From positions 1,025,475 to 1,089,474 of the forward strand of contig NZ_JAFEJK010000001.1 in assembly GCF_016888515.1 (NCBI RefSeq): 64,000 nucleotides of DNA, in the 5' to 3' direction. Each line of letters opens with the position of its first letter. Position 1 is the first letter of the stretch. Both the position numbers and the translations under genes were made by a program. The DNA comes from Shimia biformata. GTDB lineage: Bacteria; Pseudomonadota; Alphaproteobacteria; Rhodobacterales; Rhodobacteraceae. The notes beneath the pieces were generated by a model. It ran no database searches. It was given only the letters and a program-made list of their open reading frames with translations, and was not told where the DNA came from. Positions 17,292 through 26,211 of the stretch are shown one piece after another.

Positions 17292-17735
17292 ATGAAGCGC
17301 AACGACTTCTCCCAGTGGGATTGTTCACTCGCACGGACCGTGGACATCATCGGGGACTGGTGGACGCCACTGATCTTGCGAGACGCGGCGCGTGGGGTGA
17401 CCACCTTTGAAGACTTTCATCAGTCTCTGGGGGTCAGTCGCAACACGCTGACCCAACGCCTGAACCGGCTGGTCGAGCATGGGATGCTGGAAAAGACCCT
17501 CTATAGCGACCGACCCAAGCGTTATCGCTATGTGATGACCGCTCAGGGGGTGGACTTCGTGCCCGTGCTGATGGCGATGGCGGCCTGGGGCGACAAGTGG
17601 ATCGCCGATACCGCTCCGCCGTTCCGCGTGCGTCACAAAACCTGCGGGGCCGAGGCGACAGCGCGGGTTGTCTGCGCATGCTGCGAAGCGCCGCTTGCGC
17701 TCAGCGATTTGGAACCTTTGGACGAGGCCGCCTGA
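17292..17735 (+). CDS. HxlR-family transcriptional regulator
   Basis: 147 residues. The winged-helix domain shows the family pattern: CSLARTVDIIGDWWTPLILRD (11-31), FEDFHQSLGVSRNTLTQRLNRLVEHGMLEK (41-70) and the wing YSDRPKRYRYVMTAQG. After it comes a Cys-containing tail (HKTCGAEATARVVCACCEAPL) that might bind metal or sense redox. MarR/HxlR proteins of this kind usually repress a divergent gene in response to aldehydes, quinones or oxidants; the ligand here is unknown. A GGGGAGT ribosome site precedes the ATG. Confidence 0.88.
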   Translation: MKRNDFSQWDCSLARTVDIIGDWWTPLILRDAARGVTTFEDFHQSLGVSRNTLTQRLNRLVEHGMLEKTLYSDRPKRYRYVMTAQGVDFVPVLMAMAAWGDKWIADTAPPFRVRHKTCGAEATARVVCACCEAPLALSDLEPLDEAA

Positions 17736-17814
17736 CAATACACGCGCCGGCGGCCTGTCAGAGGGCAGGTAAATAGCCCGCGAAATTTCTGACACGAGGC
17801 GGGGCGGTGTCCTC

Positions 17815-17843
17815 TTGATCCGCTGCCGCAACACGCGTATACG
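17815..17843 (+). promoter_or_regulatory. Promoter of the rplO-secY-adk block
   Basis: TTGATC (17815-17820), 17-base spacer, TATACG (17838-17843). The predicted leader before rplO is about 93 bases. Confidence 0.65.
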
Positions 17844-17942
17844 CCCCCGGTGGTCCTTTGGGATCGCAAGAATCAACAATCAAAAAAAGCCGAGTTTGGC
17901 CCGTTAACGCTTCGGGGGCCACATCCGGCAAGGAGAAGCGAC

Positions 17943-18416
17943 ATGAAATTGCATGAACTGCGCGACAACGAAGGCGCAACCAAGAAACGCATGCGCGTTG
18001 GCCGTGGCCCGGGCTCGGGCAAGGGTAAGACCGGTGGCCGTGGTATCAAGGGTCAGAAATCGCGTTCGGGTGTGGCCATCAACGGCTATGAAGGCGGCCA
18101 AATGCCGCTCTATCAACGTCTGCCCAAGCGTGGCTTCAACAAGCCGAACCAGAAGAAATTTGCCGTTGTGAACCTGGGTCTGATCCAGAAGTTCGTCGAC
18201 GCCGGCAAGCTGGACGCCAAATCCGCAATCACCGAGGACGTGCTGGTTGCATCGGGCCTGGTGCGCCGCAAGCTGGACGGTATCCGCGTCCTGGCAAAAG
18301 GCGAAGTATCGGCCAAGCTGAACCTGGAAGTGACCGGCGCATCGAAGTCGGCGGTCGAAGCTGTCGAAAAAGCTGGCGGCTCGCTCAAGGTCACAACCGC
18401 GTCCGCGGCTGAATAA
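17943..18416 (+). CDS. rplO: 50S ribosomal protein L15
   Basis: 157 residues from the ATG at 17943, which follows AAGGAGAAG; the upstream open frame is rejected. [22 protein letters not shown] and the Gly/Lys-rich [20 protein letters not shown] are the L15 signature, then [15 protein letters not shown]. Fourth ribosomal block, now headed by its own promoter rather than following rpmD. Confidence 0.97.
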   Translation: MKLHELRDNEGATKKRMRVGRGPGSGKGKTGGRGIKGQKSRSGVAINGYEGGQMPLYQRLPKRGFNKPNQKKFAVVNLGLIQKFVDAGKLDAKSAITEDVLVASGLVRRKLDGIRVLAKGEVSAKLNLEVTGASKSAVEAVEKAGGSLKVTTASAAE

Positions 18417-18469
18417 GAGGTTGTGGGGGGCGAAGATGCCCCTTACATAACTCGACAAGTTTTCCTTTG

Positions 18470-18503
18470 ACGCCGCCGGACCGGAAAACGGTCTTGGCGG
18501 CGT
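18470..18503 (+). terminator. Hairpin between rplO and secY
   Basis: ACGCCGCC (18470-18477) and GGCGGCGT (18496-18503) are perfect arms followed by TTGTT, 21 bases before secY. With its weak U-tract it may attenuate rather than stop transcription into secY-adk. Confidence 0.55.
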
Positions 18504-18524
18504 TTGTTATCAAGAGAGAGCCGA

Positions 18525-19889
18525 ATGGTATCTGCAGCAGAGCAAATGGCGGCCAATACAAGCTGGGCCGCACTTGGCAAAGCCACCGACCTTCGCAACC
18601 GCATCCTGTTCACGCTGGGTTTGCTGATCGTCTATCGCCTTGGAACCTATATTCCGGTTCCCGGCATCGACGGCGCCGCCCTGCGCGAGTTCATGGAAGA
18701 AGCGGCGCAGGGTATCGGGGGCATCCTGACCATGTTCACCGGCGGTGCGCTGGGACGGATGGGCATCTTTGCTCTGGGCATCATGCCCTATATTTCGGCC
18801 TCGATCATCGTGCAGCTTCTGACCTCGATGGTGCCTGCGCTTGAGCAGCTCAAGAAAGAGGGCGAACAGGGGCGCAAGAAGATCAACCAGTATACCCGGT
18901 ATGGCACCGTGGCCCTTGCCACGTTGCAGGCCTGGGGGCTGGCGGTCAGCCTTGAGGCGGGTGACCTTGTTACCGATCCGGGTCTGTTCTTCCGCTTGTC
19001 GTGCCTGATCACGCTGGTTGGCGGCACCATGTTCCTGATGTGGCTGGGTGAGCAGATCACCGCGCGCGGCATCGGCAACGGTATCTCGTTGATTATCTTC
19101 GTCGGAATCATCGCCGAGGTGCCCGCAGCGCTGGCACAATTCCTGTCGCAAGGCCGCTCTGGCGCCATCAGCCCCGCCGTGATTGTCGGTGTGATCGTGA
19201 TGGTTATTGCCGTGATCGCCTTCGTGGTGTTCATGGAACGCGCTTTGCGCAAGATCCATATTCAGTATCCGCGCCGCCAGGTCGGGATGAAAGTTTATGA
19301 CGGTGGGTCAAGCCATCTGCCGGTCAAGGTCAATCCTGCGGGCGTGATCCCGGCGATCTTTGCGTCGTCGCTGCTCCTGCTGCCAACCACGATCTCGACT
19401 TTCTCGGGGGCACAGACCGGCCCGATCATGTCGACGATCCTGGCCTATTTTGGCCCCGGTCAGCCGCTCTATCTGGCGTTCTTCACGCTGATGATCGTGT
19501 TCTTCGCCTATTTCTACACCTTCAACGTCTCGTTCAAGCCGGACGAAGTTGCAGATAACCTGAAGAACCAGAACGGTTTTGTTCCGGGCATCCGTCCTGG
19601 TAAGAAAACTGCGGAATACCTGGAATACGTAGTGAACCGTATCCTGGTCCTGGGTTCGTTCTACCTTGCGGCAGTTTGTCTCCTTCCCGAGATTCTGCGT
19701 GGCCAGTTCGCGATCCCCTTCTATTTTGGCGGCACTTCGGTTCTGATCGTTGTTTCGGTGACCATGGACACCATTCAGCAGGTCCAGAGCCATCTGCTGG
19801 CCCATCAATATGAAGGGCTGATCGAGAAATCGCAGCTGTCCGGCAAGGGCCGTGGCAAGCGCAAACGCAAGGGACCGGCGCGTCGATGA
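18525..19889 (+). CDS. secY: Preprotein translocase subunit SecY
   Basis: 454 residues with ten transmembrane helices. Visible landmarks: [13 protein letters not shown] in the first helix and plug region, [45 protein letters not shown] in the cytosolic loop and [27 protein letters not shown]. Forms the protein-conducting channel with SecE and SecG. Start chosen at 18525 because a GAGAGAGCC purine stretch precedes it. Its stop overlaps adk by four bases (ATGA). Confidence 0.97.
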   Translation: MVSAAEQMAANTSWAALGKATDLRNRILFTLGLLIVYRLGTYIPVPGIDGAALREFMEEAAQGIGGILTMFTGGALGRMGIFALGIMPYISASIIVQLLTSMVPALEQLKKEGEQGRKKINQYTRYGTVALATLQAWGLAVSLEAGDLVTDPGLFFRLSCLITLVGGTMFLMWLGEQITARGIGNGISLIIFVGIIAEVPAALAQFLSQGRSGAISPAVIVGVIVMVIAVIAFVVFMERALRKIHIQYPRRQVGMKVYDGGSSHLPVKVNPAGVIPAIFASSLLLLPTTISTFSGAQTGPIMSTILAYFGPGQPLYLAFFTLMIVFFAYFYTFNVSFKPDEVADNLKNQNGFVPGIRPGKKTAEYLEYVVNRILVLGSFYLAAVCLLPEILRGQFAIPFYFGGTSVLIVVSVTMDTIQQVQSHLLAHQYEGLIEKSQLSGKGRGKRKRKGPARR

Positions 19890-20461
19890 ACATCATACTT
19901 CTGGGACCGCCGGGCGCGGGCAAAGGAACTCAGGCTGGTCGCCTGGTTGAAAAACGCAACATGATCCAGCTGTCGACAGGTGACATGCTGCGGGCGGCCA
20001 AGACCTCGGGCACCGAGATGGGCAAGAAGGTCGCCGAGGTTATGGATCGTGGCGAACTTGTCACCGACGAGATCGTGATCGGGCTGATCCGCGAGCGGCT
20101 GGAAGGCGACAAGAAGGGCGGCTTCATCTTTGACGGCTTCCCGCGCACATTGGCCCAGGCGGATGCACTGGCTGACCTTTTGGACGAGTTCGGCGAAAAG
20201 CTGGATGCCGTGATCGAAATGCAGGTCAATGACGAAGTGCTGGTCGAACGCATCCTCAACCGCGCCAAAGAAGCTGTCGCCAACGGCGGGACGGCCCGCG
20301 CGGATGACAATGAGGAAAGCCTGAAAGTGCGCCTGATGGCGTATTACAAGCAAACCTCGCCGCTGATCGGCTATTACCATGCCAAGGGCAACCTGACGTC
20401 GATTGATGGGCTGGCCTCGATGGATGAGGTCGAAGCGTCGATTGCATCGGTGCTTGGCTGA
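19886..20461 (+). CDS. adk: Adenylate kinase
   Basis: 191 residues. P-loop [11 protein letters not shown] (7-17), [25 protein letters not shown] and the R-rich lid; the lid is the short type without the zinc insertion. Converts AMP plus ATP to 2 ADP. Translationally coupled to secY, an arrangement common in bacteria; a terminator follows. Confidence 0.97.
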   Translation: MNIILLGPPGAGKGTQAGRLVEKRNMIQLSTGDMLRAAKTSGTEMGKKVAEVMDRGELVTDEIVIGLIRERLEGDKKGGFIFDGFPRTLAQADALADLLDEFGEKLDAVIEMQVNDEVLVERILNRAKEAVANGGTARADDNEESLKVRLMAYYKQTSPLIGYYHAKGNLTSIDGLASMDEVEASIASVLG

Positions 20462-20487
20462 CAGGACGCTGCACCGGAAAAGGTTTT

Positions 20488-20525
20488 TGACGGCGGCTTT
20501 GCGACATAGGCCGCCGTTTGCTTTT
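20488..20525 (+). terminator. Terminator after adk
   Basis: ACGGCGGC (20490-20497) and GCCGCCGT (20510-20517) form a stem followed by TTGCTTTT. Confidence 0.75.
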
Positions 20526-20603
20526 GAGTGGTGCGCCGATGGCAGTCACGGGACGGCGCGGTACGGATTTCCCTGCTCTTGGAACTGGTTTGCAACCTTC
20601 CTC

Positions 20604-20632
20604 TTGACCCTCCGGTCAATTCCCCATAAACG
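20604..20632 (+). promoter_or_regulatory. Candidate promoter of the alpha block (rpsM onward)
   Basis: TTGACC (20604-20609) is followed by CATAAACG (20625-20632); the best -10 alignment is uncertain (15-17 base spacer). The 328-base stretch 20462-20789 has no gene: it holds the adk terminator, this promoter and two leader hairpins. Confidence 0.45.
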
Positions 20633-20639
20633 ACCCCAT

Positions 20640-20671
20640 CCCTTCGGGGAGAATCACATATTGCCGAAGGG
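20640..20671 (+). promoter_or_regulatory. Leader hairpin 1 of the alpha block
   Basis: CCCTTCGG (20640-20647) and CCGAAGGG (20664-20671), perfect arms with a 16-base loop, just downstream of the candidate promoter. There is no U-tract after it. Confidence 0.5.
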
Positions 20672-20747
20672 GTCGCGCCCCTGACGCAAGACCACCTCAT
20701 CAGCTGCGGCCCGGCGGGAAAATCGTCGGGCTTGTGTTGTGAAAAAA

Positions 20748-20767
20748 GGTTCCGGTGCTACGGAACC
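20748..20767 (+). promoter_or_regulatory. Leader hairpin 2, next to the rpsM ribosome site
   Basis: GGTTCCG (20748-20754) and CGGAACC (20761-20767) with a 6-base loop; the GTG start of rpsM lies 22 bases further on and the AAAGGA site falls between. This is a good position for control of translation. Confidence 0.5.
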
Positions 20768-20789
20768 GCAACGAAAAGGAAAGTGACAC

Positions 20790-21158
20790 GTGGCACGTAT
20801 TGCCGGCGTTAACATCCCGACCCACAAACGGGTCCCGATCGCCCTGACTTACATCACCGGTATTGGCAACACCTCCGCCAAAGCCATCTGCGAAGCCGTG
20901 AACATCGACGCAACCCGTCGTGTGAACGAGCTGTCGGATGCCGAGGTTCTGGCCATCCGTGAGCACATCGACGCAAACTACACCGTTGAAGGTGACCTGC
21001 GCCGCGAAGTGCAAATGAACATCAAGCGCCTGATGGACCTGGGCTGCTACCGTGGCCTGCGTCACCGTCGCAACCTGCCTGTCCGTGGTCAGCGTACCCA
21101 CACCAATGCCCGCACCCGCAAAGGTCCGGCAAAACCGATCGCCGGTAAGAAGAAGTAA
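20790..21158 (+). CDS. rpsM: 30S ribosomal protein S13
   Basis: 122 residues starting with [24 protein letters not shown] start, then the [11 protein letters not shown] helix-turn and the basic C-terminal tail [20 protein letters not shown] typical of S13, which bridges to the 50S subunit. AAAGGA stands 8 bases before the GTG. First gene of the alpha block rpsM-rpsK-rpoA-rplQ; rpsD is absent, as is usual in alphaproteobacteria. Confidence 0.97.
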   Translation: MARIAGVNIPTHKRVPIALTYITGIGNTSAKAICEAVNIDATRRVNELSDAEVLAIREHIDANYTVEGDLRREVQMNIKRLMDLGCYRGLRHRRNLPVRGQRTHTNARTRKGPAKPIAGKKK

Positions 21159-21172
21159 GGGGGGCTTGATCC

Positions 21173-21562
21173 ATGGCACGCGATAAGACTCGTACCAAGC
21201 GCAAAGAGCGCAAGAACATTGCGTCGGGTGTGGCTCACGTCAACTCGTCGTTCAACAACACCAAGATCCTGATCTCGGACGTGCAAGGCAATGCGATCTC
21301 GTGGTCGTCGGCTGGCACCATGGGCTTCAAGGGTTCGCGCAAATCGACCCCCTATGCTGCTCAGATGGCGGCTGAAGATGCTGGCAAGAAGGCTCAGGAA
21401 CACGGCGTCAAGACGCTGGAAGTCGAAGTTCAGGGCCCCGGTTCGGGTCGTGAATCGGCTCTGCGCGCGCTGGCCGCAATCGGTTTCAACATCACTTCGA
21501 TCCGCGACGTGACCCCGATTGCTCACAACGGCTGCCGCCCGCCGAAGCGCCGCCGCGTCTAA
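21173..21562 (+). CDS. rpsK: 30S ribosomal protein S11
   Basis: 129 residues. [21 protein letters not shown] and the C-terminal [21 protein letters not shown] are the S11 signature; S11 forms the platform near the E site. 14 bases after rpsM. Confidence 0.97.
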   Translation: MARDKTRTKRKERKNIASGVAHVNSSFNNTKILISDVQGNAISWSSAGTMGFKGSRKSTPYAAQMAAEDAGKKAQEHGVKTLEVEVQGPGSGRESALRALAAIGFNITSIRDVTPIAHNGCRPPKRRRV

Positions 21563-21579
21563 GCGACATTTCTATCATC

Positions 21580-21603
21580 GGGGCTGCGGGATTCCGCGGC
21601 CCC
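21580..21603 (+). promoter_or_regulatory. Hairpin between rpsK and rpoA
   Basis: GGGGCTGCGG (21580-21589) pairs with CCGCGGCCCC (21594-21603), one G-U, loop of 4. Loosely followed by TTCGTCATTTT. It could be a partial terminator that lowers rpoA relative to ribosomal genes. Confidence 0.55.
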
Positions 21604-21679
21604 GGTTCGTCATTTTGAAAACCTCGGGCGTCGCGCGCCTTTCGGACATCGGGCCGCGACAGGTATGGAGGCACTACGC

Positions 21680-22696
21680 ATGATCCACAAGAACTGGCAG
21701 GAACTGATCAAACCCACCCAGCTTGACATCAAGCCGGGCAATGATCCCGCACGCCAGGCGACCGTCGTTGCCGAACCGCTGGAGCGCGGTTTTGGTCTGA
21801 CCATGGGCAACGCCCTGCGCCGTGTACTGCTTTCGTCGCTGCAAGGTGCAGCGATCACCAGCGTCCAGATCGACAACGTCCTGCACGAGTTCTCGTCGGT
21901 GGCCGGTGTGCGTGAAGACGTGACCGACATCATCCTGAACCTGAAAGGCGTGAGCCTGCGCATGGAAGTCGAAGGGCCCAAGCGCCTGTCGATCCACGCC
22001 AAGGGCCCCAGCGTCGTCACCGCCGGTGACATTTCGGACAGCGCTGGCATCGAGATCCTGAACAAGGAACACGTGATCTGCCACCTCGATGACGGTGCCG
22101 ACCTGTTCATGGAACTGACCGTGAATACCGGCAAGGGCTATGTTTCTGCTGACAAGAACAAGCCGGAAGATGCGCCTATCGGTCTGATCCCGATCGACGC
22201 GATCTATTCGCCGGTCAAGCGCGTCAGCTATGACGTTCAGCCGACCCGTGAAGGCCAGGTTCTGGACTATGACAAGCTGACCATGAAGGTCGAAACCGAC
22301 GGTTCGGTCACGCCCGAAGACGCCGTGGCCTTTGCCGCGCGCATCCTGCAGGACCAGCTGTCGATCTTCGTCAACTTCGACGAACCCGAAGCCGCCGGCC
22401 GTCAGGAAGAAGACGATGGTCTCGAGTTCAACCCGCTTCTGTTGAAGAAAGTGGATGAGCTGGAACTGTCGGTCCGTTCGGCAAACTGCCTGAAGAACGA
22501 CAACATCGTCTATATTGGCGACCTGATCCAGAAAACCGAAGCCGAGATGCTGCGCACCCCGAACTTCGGCCGCAAGTCGCTGAACGAGATCAAAGAGGTC
22601 CTGTCGGGCATGGGCCTGCACCTTGGCATGGACGTCGAGGACTGGCCGCCGGACAACATCGAAGATCTGGCCAAGAAATTCGAAGACGCGTTCTAA
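21680..22696 (+). CDS. rpoA: DNA-directed RNA polymerase subunit alpha
   Basis: 338 residues. N-terminal assembly domain with [23 protein letters not shown]-type dimer helix and [14 protein letters not shown]; linker; C-terminal domain with [21 protein letters not shown] and [21 protein letters not shown], which contacts UP elements and activators. The ATG at 21680 follows GGAGG with a 9-base spacing; an upstream in-frame ATG at 21665 is rejected. Confidence 0.97.
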   Translation: MIHKNWQELIKPTQLDIKPGNDPARQATVVAEPLERGFGLTMGNALRRVLLSSLQGAAITSVQIDNVLHEFSSVAGVREDVTDIILNLKGVSLRMEVEGPKRLSIHAKGPSVVTAGDISDSAGIEILNKEHVICHLDDGADLFMELTVNTGKGYVSADKNKPEDAPIGLIPIDAIYSPVKRVSYDVQPTREGQVLDYDKLTMKVETDGSVTPEDAVAFAARILQDQLSIFVNFDEPEAAGRQEEDDGLEFNPLLLKKVDELELSVRSANCLKNDNIVYIGDLIQKTEAEMLRTPNFGRKSLNEIKEVLSGMGLHLGMDVEDWPPDNIEDLAKKFEDAF

Positions 22697-22757
22697 GCGC
22701 GTCTTCATCAAATGCCCGGTCAAGCCGGGGACATTATGGGCAAAGGCCCCAAGGAGA

Positions 22758-22781
22758 GGGCTCCGACACGCAACGGAGCCC
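22758..22781 (+). promoter_or_regulatory. Hairpin between rpoA and rplQ
   Basis: GGGCTCCG (22758-22765) and CGGAGCCC (22774-22781), perfect 8-bp arms with an 8-base loop and no U-tract, in the 133-base rpoA-rplQ spacer. Confidence 0.55.
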
Positions 22782-22829
22782 CGGACAAAGCAAAACCGCC
22801 CGTAGAGGGCATGAACTGGAGAAAGACCC

Positions 22830-23249
22830 ATGCGTCATAAACGTGGCTATCGCCGCCTGAACCGTACTCATGAGCATCGCAAGGCGCTGTTTGCAAACAT
22901 GGCTGGCTCGCTGATCGAGCATGAGCAGATCAAGACCACCCTGCCGAAAGCCAAGGAACTGCGCCCGATCGTTGAAAAACTGATCACGCTGGCGAAAAAA
23001 GGCGACCTGCACTCGCGCCGTCTGGCGGCTTCGCGTCTGAAGGAAGACCAGTATGTGTCGAAACTGTTCGACGTGCTGGGCCCGCGCTATGCCGAGCGTC
23101 CCGGCGGTTACCTGCGCATCATGAAAGCGGGCTTCCGCTATGGTGACATGGCGCCGATGGCGATCATCGAATTTGTCGACCGTGACGTCGACGCGAAAGG
23201 CGCTGCTGACAAGGCGCGCGTCGCAGTGGAAGAAGCCGCTGAGGAGTAA
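22830..23249 (+). CDS. rplQ: 50S ribosomal protein L17
   Basis: 139 residues. [20 protein letters not shown] start and [21 protein letters not shown] identify L17. Slightly longer than E. coli L17 through an acidic/Ala tail. Last gene of the super-operon, closed by a strong terminator. Confidence 0.97.
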   Translation: MRHKRGYRRLNRTHEHRKALFANMAGSLIEHEQIKTTLPKAKELRPIVEKLITLAKKGDLHSRRLAASRLKEDQYVSKLFDVLGPRYAERPGGYLRIMKAGFRYGDMAPMAIIEFVDRDVDAKGAADKARVAVEEAAEE

Positions 23250-23271
23250 TCCCGCGCTTTTTCGAACCTGA

Positions 23272-23310
23272 TTGGCCCTCGCCCAACGGCGGGGGCCTTT
23301 TTTGTTTTTG
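23272..23310 (+). terminator. Terminator at the end of the ribosomal super-operon
   Basis: GGCCCTCGCC and GGCGGGGGCC arms around CAAC, followed by TTTTTTGTTTTTG. Confidence 0.9.
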
Positions 23311-23357
23311 TGCACATTTGGCCGGGCAGGGTGGACGCCCCGTACCCTGCCCAACAC

Positions 23358-23386
23358 TTGCAATCCGCCGCGACGCTTTGCATATC
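23358..23386 (+). promoter_or_regulatory. Candidate promoter of the protease gene
   Basis: TTGCAA (23358-23363), 17-base spacer, CATATC (23381-23386). The predicted start of transcription (about 23393) leaves room for a ribosome site only in front of the ATG at 23411. Confidence 0.5.
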
Positions 23387-23410
23387 GGCAGGGCAATGTA
23401 TGAGGGAAAG

Positions 23411-24793
23411 ATGCTTCGGATCGTTCTTGTCAGTGTATTTCTGGCGCTTGGGATCACAGCCCAAGCCGAGACCCGTGTGCCTGCCAGTCAGACTGAGATC
23501 GCGCTAGGGTTTGCCCCGCTGGTGAAGCAAACCGCGCCCGCCGTGGTCAATATTTATGCCAAGCGCGTGGTCGAAGTCCGGTCATCGCCCTTCATGGACG
23601 ATCCGTTTTTCCAGAACCTGTTCCGCGATTTCGGCCAGACCCGCCCCCAGGTTCAGAATTCGCTCGGGTCTGGGGTGATCCTCACCGAAGACGGCATCGT
23701 CGTGACGAACTACCACGTGGTTGGCATGGCGACGGATATTCGCGTTGTGCTGAATGATCGGCGCGAGTTCTCGGCGAATGTACTGTTGGCCGATCAGGAC
23801 AGTGATCTGGCTATCCTGAAAATGGATGGCGCGGATGCAATGCCGTTTCTGCAATTGCGCGACAGCGACACCGTTGAAGTTGGTGAACTGGTCCTGGCCA
23901 TCGGCAACCCGTTCGGTGTTGGTCAAACCGTATCCAGCGGGATCGTATCCGGGTTGGCCCGATCCGGTGTGGCGACGGGCAACGCGCAGGGGTATTTCAT
24001 CCAGACGGATGCACCGATCAACCCGGGCAACTCGGGCGGGGCGCTGGTTGACGTGAATGGCGCGCTGATCGGGGTCAACACCTCAATCCTGACGCGCTCG
24101 GGCGGATCGAACGGGATCGGCTTTGCCATTCCGTCCTCTTTGGTGGCGGAATTCGTGAAACAGGCCCATGCCGGTGAGACCCGGTTTCAACGCCCCTGGG
24201 CAGGGATGTTCGGTCAGCCGGTCGATGTTGATATCGCCGAAAGCATCGGTCTGACCGTCCCGGGCGGCATCGTGATTTCCAACCTGCATGACGTCAGCCC
24301 CTTTGCCCGCGCCGGGTTCCGCCCGGGGGATGTGATCCTCGAAGTGGACGGGCTGCCGGTGAACACACCAGCCGAGATGGTGTTTCGCATGTCCGTTGCA
24401 GGTCTTGGCGCTACGGCGGATATCACTGGGCTGATGGATGGTGAGATGCGCACTGTTGCGGTCGATCTTGTGCCCGCACCCGACGACCCGCCGCGCCAGA
24501 CGCTGACCACTTCACGCAAAGCCGCCATACCGGGTCTTGTGCTGAGCCGGATCAATCCGGCGGTCCTCAGCGAATACGGTCTGCCCCTGTCGGCCGAGGG
24601 CGTAGTGGTCGAGGACCCGGGCCAGATCGGAGCCCGCGCCGGGCTTCGCCGGGGTGACGTGATCCTTGGCGTGGGTGAACGCCCGACAGCGACTCCGAAA
24701 GATGTCGAGGCGGCGCTCAGGGACGCCCGCCGGACGGTGTCTCTGATGGTGCAGCGCGGCACGCAACGCGTCGTCATGCGGTTCAGGATCTGA
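23411..24793 (+). CDS. Periplasmic serine protease, DegP/DegQ (HtrA) family
   Basis: 460 residues from ATG 23411 (GAGGGA site; alternative ATG 23396). A Sec signal peptide of about 19 residues ends in TAQA. Protease domain with catalytic His102 (TNYHVVG), Asp132 (DQDSDLAIL) and Ser208 (NPGNSGGAL), then two PDZ domains, each with a VxxGSxAxxxGLxxGD-like core (SPFARAGFRPGDVIL and IGARAGLRRGDVILG). Degrades or refolds damaged envelope proteins. The long LA loop is short, more DegQ/DegS-like than DegP. rarA follows after 4 bases, so they are likely co-transcribed. Confidence 0.93.
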   Translation: MLRIVLVSVFLALGITAQAETRVPASQTEIALGFAPLVKQTAPAVVNIYAKRVVEVRSSPFMDDPFFQNLFRDFGQTRPQVQNSLGSGVILTEDGIVVTNYHVVGMATDIRVVLNDRREFSANVLLADQDSDLAILKMDGADAMPFLQLRDSDTVEVGELVLAIGNPFGVGQTVSSGIVSGLARSGVATGNAQGYFIQTDAPINPGNSGGALVDVNGALIGVNTSILTRSGGSNGIGFAIPSSLVAEFVKQAHAGETRFQRPWAGMFGQPVDVDIAESIGLTVPGGIVISNLHDVSPFARAGFRPGDVILEVDGLPVNTPAEMVFRMSVAGLGATADITGLMDGEMRTVAVDLVPAPDDPPRQTLTTSRKAAIPGLVLSRINPAVLSEYGLPLSAEGVVVEDPGQIGARAGLRRGDVILGVGERPTATPKDVEAALRDARRTVSLMVQRGTQRVVMRFRI

Positions 24794-24797
24794 GCCC

Positions 24798-26108
24798 GTG
24801 GCCGACCTGTTCGACAGTTCCGCACCCAGCCCGTCGTCAAACGCACCGCGCCCTCTGGCGGATCGGTTGCGTCCGCGCGCCCTGTCCGAAGTGATCGGTC
24901 AGCAGCAGGTGCTGGGACCGGATGCGCCCCTTGGCGTAATGCTGGCCTCTGGGTCGCTGTCTTCACTTGTCTTCTGGGGGCCGCCGGGTGTCGGAAAAAC
25001 GACCATAGCGCGGCTTTTGGCGGACGAGACCGACCTGCATTTCGTCCAGATCAGCGCGATCTTCACCGGTGTCCCGGAACTGCGCAAAGTGTTCGAGGCG
25101 GCCAAGCATCGGCGGCAGAACGGGCAGGGAACCCTGTTGTTTGTCGACGAGATCCACCGCTTCAACAAAGCCCAGCAGGACGGCTTTCTGCCACATATGG
25201 AGGACGGCACCATCCTTCTGGTCGGGGCCACGACCGAGAACCCGTCATTCGAGTTGAACGCCGCCCTTCTCAGCCGCGCGCAAGTTCTTGTGCTTGAGCG
25301 GTTGGCGCTTGCTGACCTGGAACGCCTGACTCAGCGTGCCGAGAAGGAACTGGGTAAACCCCTGCCGTTGAAAGGCCCGGCGCGCGAGGCACTGTTGGAG
25401 ATGGCCGACGGGGATGGCCGCGCGCTGCTCAATCTGATCGAGCAGGTGGCGGCGTGGAAGGTGGACGAGAAGTTGGACACCGACGCGCTTTCGGCGCGGC
25501 TGATGCGGCGGGCGGCGAAATATGACAAGTCCGGTGAAGAGCATTACAACCTGATTTCCGCCCTGCACAAATCGGTGCGCGGATCGGACCCCGATGCGGC
25601 GCTTTACTGGTTTGCGCGGATGCTGGAAGGGGGCGAAGACCCACGGTTCCTTGCCCGTCGCCTGACGCGGATGGCGGTTGAAGATATCGGCCTTGCCGAC
25701 CCGCAGGCCCAGACCCACTGCCTGCACGCCTGGGAGACCTACGAACGACTTGGCAGCCCGGAAGGTGAGCTGGCACTGGCGCAGGCGGTGATCTACCTAG
25801 CCTTGGCGCCGAAATCGAACGCTGGATACGCGGCCTATAAGAACGCCCGCGCCTCGGCCAAACGCACAGGATCAGAGCCGCCGCCCAAGCATATTCTGAA
25901 CGCTCCGACATCGCTGATGGAGGATCAGGGTTATGGCAAGGGCTACCAGTATGACCATGACGCCGAAGACGGCTTCTCTGGCCAGAACTATTTCCCTGAA
26001 ACCATGAAACGCCCGGTGCTGTATGCACCTGTTGAACGTGGCTTCGAACGCGAATTGAAACGGCGGGTCGAATACTTCGCCAAGCTGCGCGAGAAGCGGC
26101 AGGGGTAG
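24798..26108 (+). CDS. rarA: Replication-associated recombination protein A (RarA/MgsA AAA+ ATPase)
   Basis: 436 residues starting with GTG. ADRLRPRALSEVIGQQ start, Walker A GPPGVGKTT (61-69), Walker B LLFVDEIHRFNKAQQD, sensor 1 GATTENPSFELNAALLSR, then the MgsA C-terminal tetramer domain with LMRRAAKYDKSGEEHYNLISALHKSVRGSDPDAALYW-type sequence. Acts at stalled replication forks. Its start is 4 bases after the protease stop. Confidence 0.95.
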   Translation: MADLFDSSAPSPSSNAPRPLADRLRPRALSEVIGQQQVLGPDAPLGVMLASGSLSSLVFWGPPGVGKTTIARLLADETDLHFVQISAIFTGVPELRKVFEAAKHRRQNGQGTLLFVDEIHRFNKAQQDGFLPHMEDGTILLVGATTENPSFELNAALLSRAQVLVLERLALADLERLTQRAEKELGKPLPLKGPAREALLEMADGDGRALLNLIEQVAAWKVDEKLDTDALSARLMRRAAKYDKSGEEHYNLISALHKSVRGSDPDAALYWFARMLEGGEDPRFLARRLTRMAVEDIGLADPQAQTHCLHAWETYERLGSPEGELALAQAVIYLALAPKSNAGYAAYKNARASAKRTGSEPPPKHILNAPTSLMEDQGYGKGYQYDHDAEDGFSGQNYFPETMKRPVLYAPVERGFERELKRRVEYFAKLREKRQG

Positions 26109-26143
26109 GGGGCGTTGCCCCCTCTGCTGCGCATTCACCCCTA

Positions 26144-26165
26144 GGGTATTTGAAACCAGAAAAAA
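26144..26165 (+). repeat. Recurrent intergenic motif, copy 1
   Basis: GGGTATTTGAAACCAGAAAA after the rarA stop. A near copy is at 58252-58272 and a more distant one at 62764-62785, each downstream of a gene. Confidence 0.5.
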
Positions 26166-26211
26166 GGGGGCGCTGCTTGACAAGCGCCACCTGTCGCGCG
26201 ACAGACCGGGG

